A DNA stretch of 44,037 bases, taken from Nocardiopsis alkaliphila YIM 80379. GTDB lineage: Bacteria > Actinomycetota > Actinomycetes > Streptosporangiales > Streptosporangiaceae. Shown here in pieces: positions 1-8,370 of the stretch. Position numbers and translations under genes: made by a program. The notes beneath the pieces are model-generated. The model ran no database searches. It was not told the origin of the DNA and was given only the letters and a program-made list of their open reading frames with translations. Each line of letters opens with the position of its first letter. Position 1 is the stretch's first letter. The stretch lies in NCBI RefSeq assembly GCF_000341005.1, contig NZ_ANBD01000047.1, positions 2,684-46,720 of the forward strand, read 5' to 3'.

Positions 1-2
1 AC

Positions 3-620
3 ACCGAGGTCCGGGCGGAGGGTGTGGCGCTCATCATGTCCGACGAGAACGACGTACGTCCGCGCTTTCCCTCCGACGACCCCGTCGGACACACCGCGCT
101 GGCCCTGATCCGGCACCTTTCGGGCCTGCTGAACCCGGGCCGTCCCACCACCTCGGTCCCCGTCCCCGACCAGGAATTGGAGGTCGCCTTGGAGGCCCTG
201 GGAGGGGCCGAAGCCCCGATTCGTGCGGAATGGGCGCGTGCCGCGGGCCCGGAGATCCCCGAACCCGAACGTCTCTTCGCCTTGGTCCTGGAACTCCTCA
301 CCCGAACGGGACTGCTCCGTGGCGGCCCCGGAGCATGGCGACTGGCCGCCGCCGCGGCCCGTTTCGGTTCCGAAGTGGACCATCGCGTCCCCCGTATCCA
401 GGACAATGACGAAGACGGCCGGACGGACCCCACGCGACCGCGTGGTTCCACCCGGACCGAGGCCGGCTCCGACCTGGAAGCCGAGGCCGCGCCCCGGACC
501 GATCCCCGAGGCGACCTCGACCGAGTGACGTCCGTGCTGCGAGCGGTGGCGAACGAGAAGGTGAGCGCGACCAGTGGTGACACAGGAGACCAACGAGGCC
601 CCCGTGATGGCTCCGACTGA
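3..620 (+). CDS. DUF2398/TIGR02678-like protein, C-terminal part (Wadjet-type component)
   Basis: The reading frame is open from the first bases of the window, so the gene starts upstream and only about 205 C-terminal residues are seen. The segment GVALI...RFPSDDPVGHTALALIRHL, then a helix-rich part ending in LLRGGPGAWRLAAAAARF, matches my memory of the C-terminal winged-helix part of TIGR02678/DUF2398 proteins. These are encoded beside TIGR02680 ATPases in Wadjet (JetABCD) plasmid-defence loci and act as MukE/MukF-like partners of the SMC-like ATPase. After the conserved part there is a polar, apparently disordered tail of about 75 residues (nt 395-617), longer than I would expect. The gene overlaps the next start (ATG 607) by 14 nt, which implies an operon and translational coupling. 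The family call rests on recall and on the neighbour; it has not been searched. Confidence 0.65.
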   Translation, partial: TEVRAEGVALIMSDENDVRPRFPSDDPVGHTALALIRHLSGLLNPGRPTTSVPVPDQELEVALEALGGAEAPIRAEWARAAGPEIPEPERLFALVLELLTRTGLLRGGPGAWRLAAAAARFGSEVDHRVPRIQDNDEDGRTDPTRPRGSTRTEAGSDLEAEAAPRTDPRGDLDRVTSVLRAVANEKVSATSGDTGDQRGPRDGSD

Positions 621-3600
621 CCCCGCCCCCCGCTACCGTCTCGAACGTGCGGGCATCCGGAACGTCTGGCAGTACGACGACCAGGTCCTGGAGTTCGCCG
701 AGGGACGGTTGCTGCTACGTGGCCGCAACGGCGCCGGCAAGTCCAAGGCCTTGGAGATGCTGCTCCCCTTCCTCCTGGACGGGGACGTTCGACGCCTGGA
801 CACCACCGGCACCAACCGCACCAGCCTGCGCTGGCTCATGGCCGACGACCCCCGTGCCACGCCCGCTCCGGCCGAGGAGGAGACCGGGCCCGACCTACTC
901 GGTGGCCTCGAGGACGCCTCCTCCGAGGAGACCGAGGAGGCCTCTGGCGAGGAGTCCCCCCAGGCCCAGGAGCCGAACGATCCCTCCGGACCCGTCACGC
1001 GCCTGGGATACCTATGGGTGGAGTTCACCACCGGCCGTGGCGACCGCGGCCTGGACGCCGCGGCCCGTTCCGGTACCGGTCCCAACCCCGGTTCCGCCTC
1101 CGCCCTGCTCGCCGCCCAGTCGGAGAAGACGCAGGAACCCGGATCCGAGGATCCCCCACCCCGCCACCTCACTCTGGGGGCGGCGATCATGGCCGTGGGC
1201 GACTCCGACCCCCGCTGCGTCTACTTCGTCACCGAGCGCCGAGTCGGGCACGACCTGGAACTGGTCGTCGACGGTCGGCCCAAACCGGTGGACCGCCTAC
1301 GCGCGGAACTCGGACCCGACAACTGCTTCACCAGCGCCGTCTCCTATCGCGCACGGGTCATGTGGAGTCTGTTCGGCATCGACGACTCCGTCCGCTACCG
1401 CAACCTCATCCACTTGCTCTACCGGCTGCGCCGCCCCACCATCGGCGACCGCCTGGAGGCGGGCGAACTCGTCAGCGTGCTCTCTGAGGCACTGCCGCCC
1501 ATGGACGAGACCGTCCTGGACGAGGTGGCCCGCAACATCGCCGACCTCGAACAGGCCCGCACCGAGAAGAACGCCCTCACCGAGGCGGGCGCCGGTGTCG
1601 CCGAGTTCCTCACCGACTACCACGGCTACCTGGTGCACACCCTGCGCGCCCGCGCCGCCGAGGTCCGGGAGCAGCTCGACGCCAGGGACCGTCGGGTAGG
1701 GGAGACCGACCGCCTGCGCGCCGAACTCGACGAACTCATCACCGCCGAGAGCAGCATCGCCGAGGAGCGCGATCAGGTTCGTCGCACCCGCGACACCGCC
1801 GCGGCCGACGAGGGCACCCTGGTCGGCGTCCAAGGGGGAGCCGCCACCGCCACGACCAACGAACGCCGAGCCTACGACGCCGCCGTGGGCGCCTACATCC
1901 GTGCCGCGGAGGCCGCCTGGGCCGCCGCCGAGCACGCCGCCACCACCGAGGACCACGCGATCGAGCGCCTGGGCGAGGACACCACCGCCATCGAACGCGC
2001 CCTGGAGGTCCTGCGCCAGACCCACGTCGAGGCCACCCGCGCCGTCACGGCCGCCGGCATCGACCCGGAGGCGCTGGGGCGGGTCCCCGAGACCCGCGTC
2101 ACCGTCCACGCTCCTCGGGAGAGCACGACCAGGGTGGACCTCCAAGGGCTCGAACAGGCCGTGGAACGCGAACCCGTCGATGGCCTCGACCTCGCCGACC
2201 TACGCGAGAACCTCGGTAGGCTGCACGATCGACTCACCACCGCCGCGAACGCCGCGGTGGAGCGTGCCGACCTCGCCGCCCACCTCATCGGACTCACCAC
2301 CGCCGAGGCCACGGCCGACCGTCGACTCGTGGCCCTCACCAGCGAGGCCGAGAGCGCCCAGGCCACCCTTGAGCACGCCCACACACGAGAACAGGACGCC
2401 ATCGCCGCCCTGCGCGAACAGAGCTCCGTCTACGCCGACGGGGTCCGTGCCTGGGCCGCACGCCTACGCGACTCCAGCCACGCCCACGCCCTGGGTGAGG
2501 CCATCCACGACGTGGAGAGCAGCGTCGAACTGCCCATCTCCGACGCCCTGCGTGTGCTGGACCCCGGCGTTCCCGCCACCGTCGCCCGCCTCGCCCACAC
2601 CGCCGTCGACCCACTCCTGGAGGAACTTCGGGCACGTCGCGACGTGGCGGTCAACGAGGAGGGCCAGCTCTCCGACGAGCTGGCCGAGCTCGCCGCCCGT
2701 AAGGCCAAGAACGCCGACAGCGCTCCCGAACGCCCCGCCTGGGCCACCCACCCGCGCTCCGATGCGGACGGGGTCCCCTTCCACCTCGCCGTCGACTTCG
2801 CCGATGGGCTCAGTACCCGTGAACAGGCCGGGCTGGAGGCCGCGCTGGAGGCCGCCGGAATCCTCTCCGGATGGATCCGTGCGGACGGAACGCTGTACGA
2901 CCCCACCACTCGCGACCTCGTGGTCACCCCGGCCCGCCCCGCCAAGGGCCGCACACTCTTGGACGTCCTCGTACCCGTCGCCGTACCCGACCGGGGCGTC
3001 CAGCACGATGGCCTGCGCGCGCTGCTCGCCTCCATCGCCCTGCACTCGGAAACACCGGCCGAGGCCGAGGACGGCGAGGCCAAACACCGTCGCGACAGTT
3101 CCGTGGCCACCGTCAGCTCCATGTCCCTCAGCGGAGGGTGGCGCCTGGGCGTGCTCTCCGGGGCCCACCACAAGAGCGAACCGGAATACATCGGTGAGGC
3201 CGCTCGCAAACGCGCCCGTGATCGCCAGTCCGCCAACACCGAACGTCGCATGGCCATCGCCGAGGCCCTGCTCGCCGAGGCGGGGGAGCGCCGCTGGGCG
3301 CTCGAACGCTCCTACACCGAGCTCCTGGCGGTGTCCCGGGACCTGCCCGATCCGGCACCGCTCGTACGGGCTTGGGCCACCCTCGACGTGGCCCGTTCCG
3401 ACGTGGCCGTCGCCCGCCGCGCCCACGACACGGCAGGTTCCGCCGCGGAGGCCGCTCGCACCGAGCTCCTCGCCCTGCGTGCCCGGCTGGCCGAAACCGC
3501 GGGTTCGGCACGGACACCGACCACCTCGGACTCCGCCCCCCGGACCCGCTCGGAGGAGGGGCCCCTCCCCACCACCCGGGCCGAACTCGACAGCGTCCTG

Positions 3601-5229
3601 CGCGCCCTGGACCACCTACGCGTGCTCATCGCTTCGGCCCTGCGCGACCTCGACGTCCTGGCCTGGCGACTCATGGACCACGAACGTCACGTCGGGGCCT
3701 GGAACCGTACCCGGCAGGCCCGGCTCCTCGCCGAAGACGCCCGAGCCGCCGCGATCGACGACATGATCACCGTGCGTCGCCAGTTCGAACTCGGTGACCG
3801 CGCCCGCGGGGTCCCCACGGAGCAGATCGAGGCAGCCAGGGACCAGGTCCGCGCCCGAGCCCAGGAAGCCGCCGAACGTCTCCCCGAACTCGAACGCCGC
3901 GCCCAGGCGGCCCGTGACGAACGCGTCAGCGCCGAGGCCCGACTCAAGGCCGCCACCGTCGAACGCGCCGAGCAGGTCCGTCGTGCCCTCACCACGGGGG
4001 AGGGACTGATCGCAGCGGTTACCACCGTGGGCGACCTCGCCGCCTCGGCCCCCGGGCAAGCACGGGAGATCGTCCCCGACACCGTCCTGTTGCGTGCCGC
4101 CGGCCTGGAGGACTGCGCCGAGGAGAACGGCCCCCTGGCCCGCTACCTGGCCGCCTTGGACACCGACCCCGACGTCGAACCCACCGGTCCCGACGAACGC
4201 CTGGACCTCCTCGCGGCCTTCGTCGAACAGCTGGAGGAGGGGCTGGCGGCCCAGACCGAGGTCACCGACGTCGACGACAGCGCCATCCTCGGCAGTCGTG
4301 AGGACCTCCAGCGCCTGCTCGCTTCCGTCGGTTGGGTCCAGACCCGCACCGAACTCACCGAGCCCCGGGGGATCAAACGCCTCACCGTCCACGACGAGGA
4401 GGGCACCCACGACGTCAGCGCCTACGCGGAACACGTGGCCGAGTCCGTCGCCCGGGCGGAGGAGAGCGTGGCCGTCGCCGAGGAGGAGGCCTTCGAGCGC
4501 CACCTGCTCGGCGAACTCGCCGGACACCTCTCCCGCCAGATCGACGAGGCCCGCGCCCTCATAGCCACCATGAACGACGTCCTCAAGGACGTCACCACCT
4601 CCGCCGGACTCGGCGTGCGTTTGGACTGGAGCCTGGCACCCGACGCGGGGGCCGACATCGAGGCCGTCGTGCCGCTGCTCGCCACCCCGCCGATGGAGCG
4701 CTCTCGGGTACAGACCACCCGGTTGCGCGACGCACTGCGCCGTTGCATCGAGGCGATCCGCCGTTTGGACCCGACCGCCACCGGTGGCGCCCAGTTGCGC
4801 GCGGCCCTGGACTACCGCTCCTGGTTCACGTTCACCGTCTACGTCACCGACACCGCCGGGGACGAGCGCCGTCTGGGCCACCGCACCGCCCTGAGTCAGG
4901 GTGAACAACGCGTGGTCGCCTACCTGGTGCTGTTCGCCGCGGCCGCCGCCCACTTCGACGCCTTGGCCCTCCGCGCGCCCTGGGCGCCTCGCCTGATCCT
5001 GCTGGACGACGCCTTCGCCAAGGTCGACGAACCCACACACGGTCGACTGCTCGGTCTGCTGGTCGAACTCGACCTCGACTTCGTGCTGACCTCCGAGCGG
5101 GTCTGGGGTTGCTTCGCGAGCGTGCCGAGTCTCAACATCTATGAATGTCTGCGTGACCCGAACGTGCCGGGTATCGCGACCCTGCACTTCACCTGGGACG
5201 GTAGTCGGAGGAAACTGGTCGGAGTCTGA
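607..5229 (+). CDS. TIGR02680-family SMC/SbcC-like ATPase (Wadjet JetC-like)
   Basis: A protein of about 1540 residues with split ATPase halves. The N-terminal motif RAGIRNVWQY and Walker A GRNGAGKS (residues 39-46) are followed by a very long Ala/Glu/Arg-rich coiled-coil middle. The C-terminal signature LSQGEQ (about 1429) and Walker B LILLDDAF (about 1463) come next, and the tail LDLDFVLTSERVWGCF is typical of TIGR02680. JetC proteins are the loop-extruding motors of Wadjet, which recognises and cleaves small circular DNA with the JetD nuclease. ATG 607 is chosen because GAGG at 595-598 is well spaced and because the family starts just before RLERAGI. GTG 574 or 577 are possible alternatives. 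Two acidic or low-complexity inserts (about nt 850-1000 and 1035-1160) break the region between Walker A and the next conserved strand, so the protein is longer than usual. No DUF2399 gene follows. Confidence 0.85.
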   Translation: MAPTDPAPRYRLERAGIRNVWQYDDQVLEFAEGRLLLRGRNGAGKSKALEMLLPFLLDGDVRRLDTTGTNRTSLRWLMADDPRATPAPAEEETGPDLLGGLEDASSEETEEASGEESPQAQEPNDPSGPVTRLGYLWVEFTTGRGDRGLDAAARSGTGPNPGSASALLAAQSEKTQEPGSEDPPPRHLTLGAAIMAVGDSDPRCVYFVTERRVGHDLELVVDGRPKPVDRLRAELGPDNCFTSAVSYRARVMWSLFGIDDSVRYRNLIHLLYRLRRPTIGDRLEAGELVSVLSEALPPMDETVLDEVARNIADLEQARTEKNALTEAGAGVAEFLTDYHGYLVHTLRARAAEVREQLDARDRRVGETDRLRAELDELITAESSIAEERDQVRRTRDTAAADEGTLVGVQGGAATATTNERRAYDAAVGAYIRAAEAAWAAAEHAATTEDHAIERLGEDTTAIERALEVLRQTHVEATRAVTAAGIDPEALGRVPETRVTVHAPRESTTRVDLQGLEQAVEREPVDGLDLADLRENLGRLHDRLTTAANAAVERADLAAHLIGLTTAEATADRRLVALTSEAESAQATLEHAHTREQDAIAALREQSSVYADGVRAWAARLRDSSHAHALGEAIHDVESSVELPISDALRVLDPGVPATVARLAHTAVDPLLEELRARRDVAVNEEGQLSDELAELAARKAKNADSAPERPAWATHPRSDADGVPFHLAVDFADGLSTREQAGLEAALEAAGILSGWIRADGTLYDPTTRDLVVTPARPAKGRTLLDVLVPVAVPDRGVQHDGLRALLASIALHSETPAEAEDGEAKHRRDSSVATVSSMSLSGGWRLGVLSGAHHKSEPEYIGEAARKRARDRQSANTERRMAIAEALLAEAGERRWALERSYTELLAVSRDLPDPAPLVRAWATLDVARSDVAVARRAHDTAGSAAEAARTELLALRARLAETAGSARTPTTSDSAPRTRSEEGPLPTTRAELDSVLRALDHLRVLIASALRDLDVLAWRLMDHERHVGAWNRTRQARLLAEDARAAAIDDMITVRRQFELGDRARGVPTEQIEAARDQVRARAQEAAERLPELERRAQAARDERVSAEARLKAATVERAEQVRRALTTGEGLIAAVTTVGDLAASAPGQAREIVPDTVLLRAAGLEDCAEENGPLARYLAALDTDPDVEPTGPDERLDLLAAFVEQLEEGLAAQTEVTDVDDSAILGSREDLQRLLASVGWVQTRTELTEPRGIKRLTVHDEEGTHDVSAYAEHVAESVARAEESVAVAEEEAFERHLLGELAGHLSRQIDEARALIATMNDVLKDVTTSAGLGVRLDWSLAPDAGADIEAVVPLLATPPMERSRVQTTRLRDALRRCIEAIRRLDPTATGGAQLRAALDYRSWFTFTVYVTDTAGDERRLGHRTALSQGEQRVVAYLVLFAAAAAHFDALALRAPWAPRLILLDDAFAKVDEPTHGRLLGLLVELDLDFVLTSERVWGCFASVPSLNIYECLRDPNVPGIATLHFTWDGSRRKLVGV

Positions 5230-5331
5230 TCGACTCCTGGGAGCCGACCGGGGCGGGCGTTACACGCATCACCAACACCTCTCCTCCCCGCCTGTCCTAG
5301 TCTGCTGATGCAGGTTCGAGAACGGAGCGGG

Positions 5332-7440
5332 GTGGCGAAGGTGACTCGGGTACCCGAGACGGACGCGAACGGAGGACGGGACGGTCGACAAGCCGTTCCC
5401 GAGACCGACGACCCCACCACAAGGGCCCTCTTGAAGGCTCTGGCGCGCTCCGGGCAACCCTCGCGGGTTCGAGGTTGGATCCACGCCGCGCTTTGGGGAG
5501 AGGAAGCCCTGGACGCCCTCTTGAAGGGCGAGCACGTTCCCGAACCCGTCATCGAGGGCCACGGTGGTGACCCATCGCACGCACACGTGCGCCGTGCCTA
5601 CCTCACCGGCATTCGGGTACAGGGCTTCCGCGGCATCGGTCGTCCCGCGGAGCTCACCTTCCCCGCGGGTCCGGGTCTCACCGTCATCGTCGGCCGCAAC
5701 GGCTCCGGAAAGTCCAGTTTCGCCGAGGCGGCGGAGGCCGCGCTGACCGGCCGAAACCCCCGCTGGGACGCCATGCCCACCGGGTGGCGCGATGGCTGGC
5801 GCAACCTGCACTACGACGAGCGCACCGAGGCCAGCGTCGACATCCACATCGCGGGTGATGGCGGACCCACCCGGATCAGCCGGCGTTGGGTCGGAGAGAG
5901 CGTCCGCTCCGCCCGAGGAGAGGTCGTTCACCCCAATGGCGAGGTCTCCCCCCTGCGAACCCTGGACTGGGGCGAGAATCTCGTCCGCTACCGACCCTTC
6001 CTGTCCTACGACGAACTCGGTCGCACCGTCACCGGTCGCGCCGCCGAACTCTACGACACCCTCACCGCGTTGCTCGGCCTCACCGGGCTCGCCGAGGCCG
6101 AACGTCGTCTGGCCAAGGTCTGTGATGGCCTGGTCCGTCGTCGTGACAGGCCTTCTCGGCGTCTTCGCCCCCTCATGGACGCCCTCGGTGCCTCGAACGA
6201 TCCGAGGGCCGCGCAAGCCGTCCACGTCCTCTCCTCGCCCAACATGGACCTGGAGTTCCTGCGTCGGATCGCCGCGGACGACGGCCCGAGCGATCCGGCC
6301 CAACACGTGGTCCTGCGTCGACTGCGGCGTCTGGCCGTTCCCGAGCGCGTCCTGATCGGTGACGTCGTCAACGAACTGCGCGGCGCCGCGATGGAACTGG
6401 CCATGGCTGCCGGGAGCAAGGGCGACCACGCCCACGGCGTCATCCGCCTCCTCGAACAGGCCTTGGAACACCACAAACGCCACCCGACCGAGACCACCTG
6501 TCCCACCTGTTCCACCACGGGCGTTCTCGGTCCGGACTGGGTGCGTCGGGCCAACGCCCACTTGCGGGCACTACGACCTCAGGCCGCCACCGCCTCCGCC
6601 GCCTACGAACGTGCTGAGACCGCGCGTGATCAGGCGCGCTTCCTGCTTTCCCCGATGCCGTCCTGGCTGCCGCCGGAGAGCGAACTCGGCCAGGTGTGGG
6701 CCCTGTGGGAGTCCGGTGCCGACATCGAGGACCTCGCGGAGCTGGCCGAGCACGTCGAGACGGTGGGACGCAGACTCCGCGCCGCCGCCATCAGTGCGCG
6801 CCGTGACGCCGCCGAACGCCTGGAGGACCCCACCAACGGGTGGGCCGAGCTCGCCGAAGGGCTCTCCGAGTGGCTCGACGACGCCCAGGGCGCCATCGAG
6901 GCCAGTGAGACGCTCTCGGTCGTGGAGTCCGCCCTCGAGTGGCTCACGGAGTACGCGCGCTCGGTACGGGCCGAACGGTTGGGTCCGGTGGCCTCCCAAG
7001 CCGAACAGGTGTGGTTCCGGTTGCGTCAGGAACGTCACATCGACCTGCAGGGCATGCGGCTCATCGGCCGTGGCGCCCGCAGGCGGGTCGAGGTGGACGT
7101 GGCAGTGGACGGGGTGGAGGACCAGACCAGTGCGCCCGGACTGCTCAGTCAGGGGGAGTTCCAGGCCTTGGCTTTGTCCATCTGCCTGCCACGCACCCTC
7201 GTGAACGGTAATCCGTTCGGCTTCCTGCTCCTGGACGACCCGGTCCAAGCGATGGACACCGAGACCGTCGAAGGGCTGGCCTCCGTGCTCGCCGAGGTGG
7301 GACGGCATCGTCAGCTCATCGTGTTCACCCACGACACCCGCCTCTCGGACGCGCTGCGTCGCCTGGGGCTGCCCGCGGACATCCGCACCATCAACCGTGA
7401 CGCCATGTCCAACGTCTGGCTCGCCGAGAACGAGGGCTGA
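5332..7440 (+). CDS. Rad50/RecF-like AAA ATPase with CxxC zinc-hook-like motif
   Basis: About 702 residues. The first roughly 90 residues are variable. They are followed by GIRVQGFRGI, Walker A GRNGSGKSS (121-129), a central helical region containing CPTC (Cys390 and Cys393), the signature LLSQGEF (about 604-610), Walker B FLLLDDP (631-637) with a D-loop VQAMD, and the H-loop FTHD (665-668). This is the architecture of Rad50/SbcC/RecF-type ABC ATPases that bind DNA ends. A single CxxC between short coiled coils suggests zinc-mediated dimerisation as in Rad50, on much shorter arms. The gene starts 102 nt after the JetC-like stop. GTG 5332 follows GGAG at 5324-5327; ATG 5308 (no visible Shine-Dalgarno) and GTG 5341 are alternatives. 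It occupies the place where a JetD nuclease would be expected. I recognise no nuclease motif in it. Its exact function is unknown. Confidence 0.75.
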   Translation: MAKVTRVPETDANGGRDGRQAVPETDDPTTRALLKALARSGQPSRVRGWIHAALWGEEALDALLKGEHVPEPVIEGHGGDPSHAHVRRAYLTGIRVQGFRGIGRPAELTFPAGPGLTVIVGRNGSGKSSFAEAAEAALTGRNPRWDAMPTGWRDGWRNLHYDERTEASVDIHIAGDGGPTRISRRWVGESVRSARGEVVHPNGEVSPLRTLDWGENLVRYRPFLSYDELGRTVTGRAAELYDTLTALLGLTGLAEAERRLAKVCDGLVRRRDRPSRRLRPLMDALGASNDPRAAQAVHVLSSPNMDLEFLRRIAADDGPSDPAQHVVLRRLRRLAVPERVLIGDVVNELRGAAMELAMAAGSKGDHAHGVIRLLEQALEHHKRHPTETTCPTCSTTGVLGPDWVRRANAHLRALRPQAATASAAYERAETARDQARFLLSPMPSWLPPESELGQVWALWESGADIEDLAELAEHVETVGRRLRAAAISARRDAAERLEDPTNGWAELAEGLSEWLDDAQGAIEASETLSVVESALEWLTEYARSVRAERLGPVASQAEQVWFRLRQERHIDLQGMRLIGRGARRRVEVDVAVDGVEDQTSAPGLLSQGEFQALALSICLPRTLVNGNPFGFLLLDDPVQAMDTETVEGLASVLAEVGRHRQLIVFTHDTRLSDALRRLGLPADIRTINRDAMSNVWLAENEG

Positions 7441-7690
7441 AGGCTTCCGGGGGCCGATGGGAGGGTGCGTGGCGTCACATTCCGGCCGTTTCCCACGACT
7501 CCCGGAAGGTGCGTGAAGGCCGAGGATCCCGCCCTGAGCGGCGGTTTCGTGTCCAAAGGGCGGCGCCGCGCGAGGTGGAGGGGAGGGGAGGGGACGTTCG
7601 ATTTGGCAGAGCACCCCTCGATCCCTGTATAGTTATGACCAGCGCAAGGGGGAACACCCCCGGGGCGGACGAGAGAAAGTCCCACAGCGC
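7441..7690 (+). other. Intergenic region upstream of tRNA-Thr
   Basis: No convincing gene. It holds a G-rich tract at 7573-7594 with three GGGG runs separated by single A, and the probable tRNA-Thr promoter. An 8-bp inverted repeat (7444-7451 with 7501-7508) spans a loop of about 50 nt and is not a typical terminator. Confidence 0.6.
7603..7633 (+). promoter_or_regulatory. Probable promoter of tRNA-Thr
   Basis: TTGGCA at 7603-7608 and TATAGT at 7628-7633 resemble housekeeping -35 and -10 boxes. The spacer of 19 bp is on the long side. The start point would lie about 50 nt before the tRNA, as expected for a processed tRNA leader. Confidence 0.55.
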
Positions 7691-7766
7691 GCCCCTTTAG
7701 CTCAGTCGGCAGAGCGTCTCCATGGTAAGGAGAAGGTCTACGGTTCGATTCCGTAAAGGGGCTCCA
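7691..7766 (+). tRNA. tRNA-Thr (GGT anticodon)
   Basis: A 76-nt cloverleaf with acceptor GCCCCTT (7691-7697) paired to AAGGGGC (7756-7762). The anticodon stem CTCC/GGAG closes the loop ATGGTAA, which gives anticodon GGT and reads ACC/ACT threonine codons. The T arm has GGTTCGATTCC. The 3' CCA (7764-7766) is encoded. It is the first of two tRNA genes ahead of rpmG, a standard actinobacterial position. Confidence 0.97.
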
Positions 7767-7800
7767 CCACTTGATGAGGTTCCGGTCCACTCAGGTGGGT

Positions 7801-7822
7801 GGCCGGTGGAGCTTCGCCGGCC
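7801..7822 (+). terminator. Hairpin between tRNA-Thr and tRNA-Met
   Basis: GGCCGG (7801-7806) pairs with CCGGCC (7817-7822) around a 10-nt loop. It could end the tRNA-Thr transcript or act as a processing signal. There is no T-run after it. Confidence 0.4.
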
Positions 7823-7849
7823 TTGATCGCGAGAAATCCCGTGTAGGAT
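7823..7849 (+). promoter_or_regulatory. Possible promoter of tRNA-Met
   Basis: TTGATC (7823-7828) and TAGGAT (7844-7849) are spaced by 15 bp, about 20 nt before the tRNA-Met gene. The -10 box is good; the spacing is short. Confidence 0.4.
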
Positions 7850-7868
7850 TTTCTTCGGTCTGATCCGG

Positions 7869-7944
7869 GGCGGGGTAGCTCAGTCGGTAGAGCAAGCGGC
7901 TCATAATCGCTGTGTCGTCGGTTCAAGTCCGGCCCCCGCTACCA
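7869..7944 (+). tRNA. tRNA-Met (CAT anticodon), elongator type
   Basis: A 76-nt cloverleaf. Acceptor GGCGGGG (7869-7875) pairs with CCCCGCT, with a G-U first pair; discriminator A and encoded CCA follow (7941-7944). The anticodon loop CTCATAA is closed by AGCGG/TCGCT. The paired position 1-72 and the absence of the three consecutive GC pairs in the anticodon stem argue against initiator tRNA. A lysidine-modified tRNA-Ile(CAU) cannot be excluded by eye, but the position ahead of rpmG is that of elongator Met. Confidence 0.93.
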
Positions 7945-7953
7945 ACCCGCTGG

Positions 7954-7980
7954 CCCCTGAGGGAACAAGACGCTCAGGGG
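7954..7980 (+). terminator. Hairpin after tRNA-Met
   Basis: CCCCTGAG (7954-7961) and CTCAGGGG (7973-7980) form an 8-bp stem with an 11-nt loop, 10 nt after the tRNA end. It is a likely terminator or attenuator before rpmG. No T-run follows. Confidence 0.5.
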
Positions 7981-8048
7981 TCGTCGTGGGTATCCAGCAG
8001 TGTTCAACTGCGCCCAGGTAATGTCTCCAGCGAGAAAGGCACTCCGAA

Positions 8049-8213
8049 GTGGCTGCCACAGACGTGAGGCCGAAGATCACCCTGGCCTGCCAGGAGTGCA
8101 ATCACCGGAACTACATCACGCGCAAGAACCGTCGGAACACTCCCGACCGTCTGACGATCAAGAAGTTCTGCCCGAACTGCCGCAAGCACAACGACCACCG
8201 CGAGACCCGCTAG
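8049..8213 (+). CDS. rpmG: 50S ribosomal protein L33
   Basis: 54 residues starting at GTG 8049 behind GAGAAAGG. It carries the two zinc-ribbon pairs CQEC and CPNC, so it is the zinc-binding (C+) form of L33, a small basic protein of the large subunit near the E site. The length matches the family. It lies after tRNA-Thr and tRNA-Met and before the hadAB-like pair, the conserved actinobacterial order. Actinobacteria often also have a zinc-free paralogue elsewhere that is used when zinc is scarce. No Zur-type operator was identified here. Confidence 0.97.
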   Translation: MAATDVRPKITLACQECNHRNYITRKNRRNTPDRLTIKKFCPNCRKHNDHRETR

Positions 8214-8267
8214 GTCCCGGAAGGTCCGTCGTCCCGAGCAGGGAGTGGCCGGCTTCTCGTAGAATCC

Positions 8268-8296
8268 AGCCCGGTGAGCCAAACGCTCACCGGGCT
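8268..8296 (+). terminator. Terminator-like hairpin after rpmG
   Basis: AGCCCGGTGAGC (8268-8279) pairs perfectly over 12 bp with 8285-8296 around a 5-nt loop. It lies 54 nt after the rpmG stop and 74 nt before the hadA-like start. TAGAAT at 8260-8265 just upstream looks like a -10 box but lacks a good -35, so the hairpin could instead sit in the leader of the next unit. Confidence 0.6.
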
Positions 8297-8370
8297 GCTT
8301 GCCGTTGAAGGAGGTCGTGCCGCCACGACGGCGGGCCGGCCTCGACGTTTCCACACCCGAGAGGCAGAGC

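Noticed and set aside
607-7440. A complete Wadjet system.
   Set aside because: Only part of a DUF2398-like gene and the JetC-like gene are visible. No DUF2399 nuclease and no DUF2397 gene lie within the window, so completeness cannot be claimed.
7869-7944. The tRNA with anticodon CAT as initiator tRNA.
   Set aside because: It has a paired 1-72 position and lacks the three GC pairs in the anticodon stem that mark initiator tRNA.
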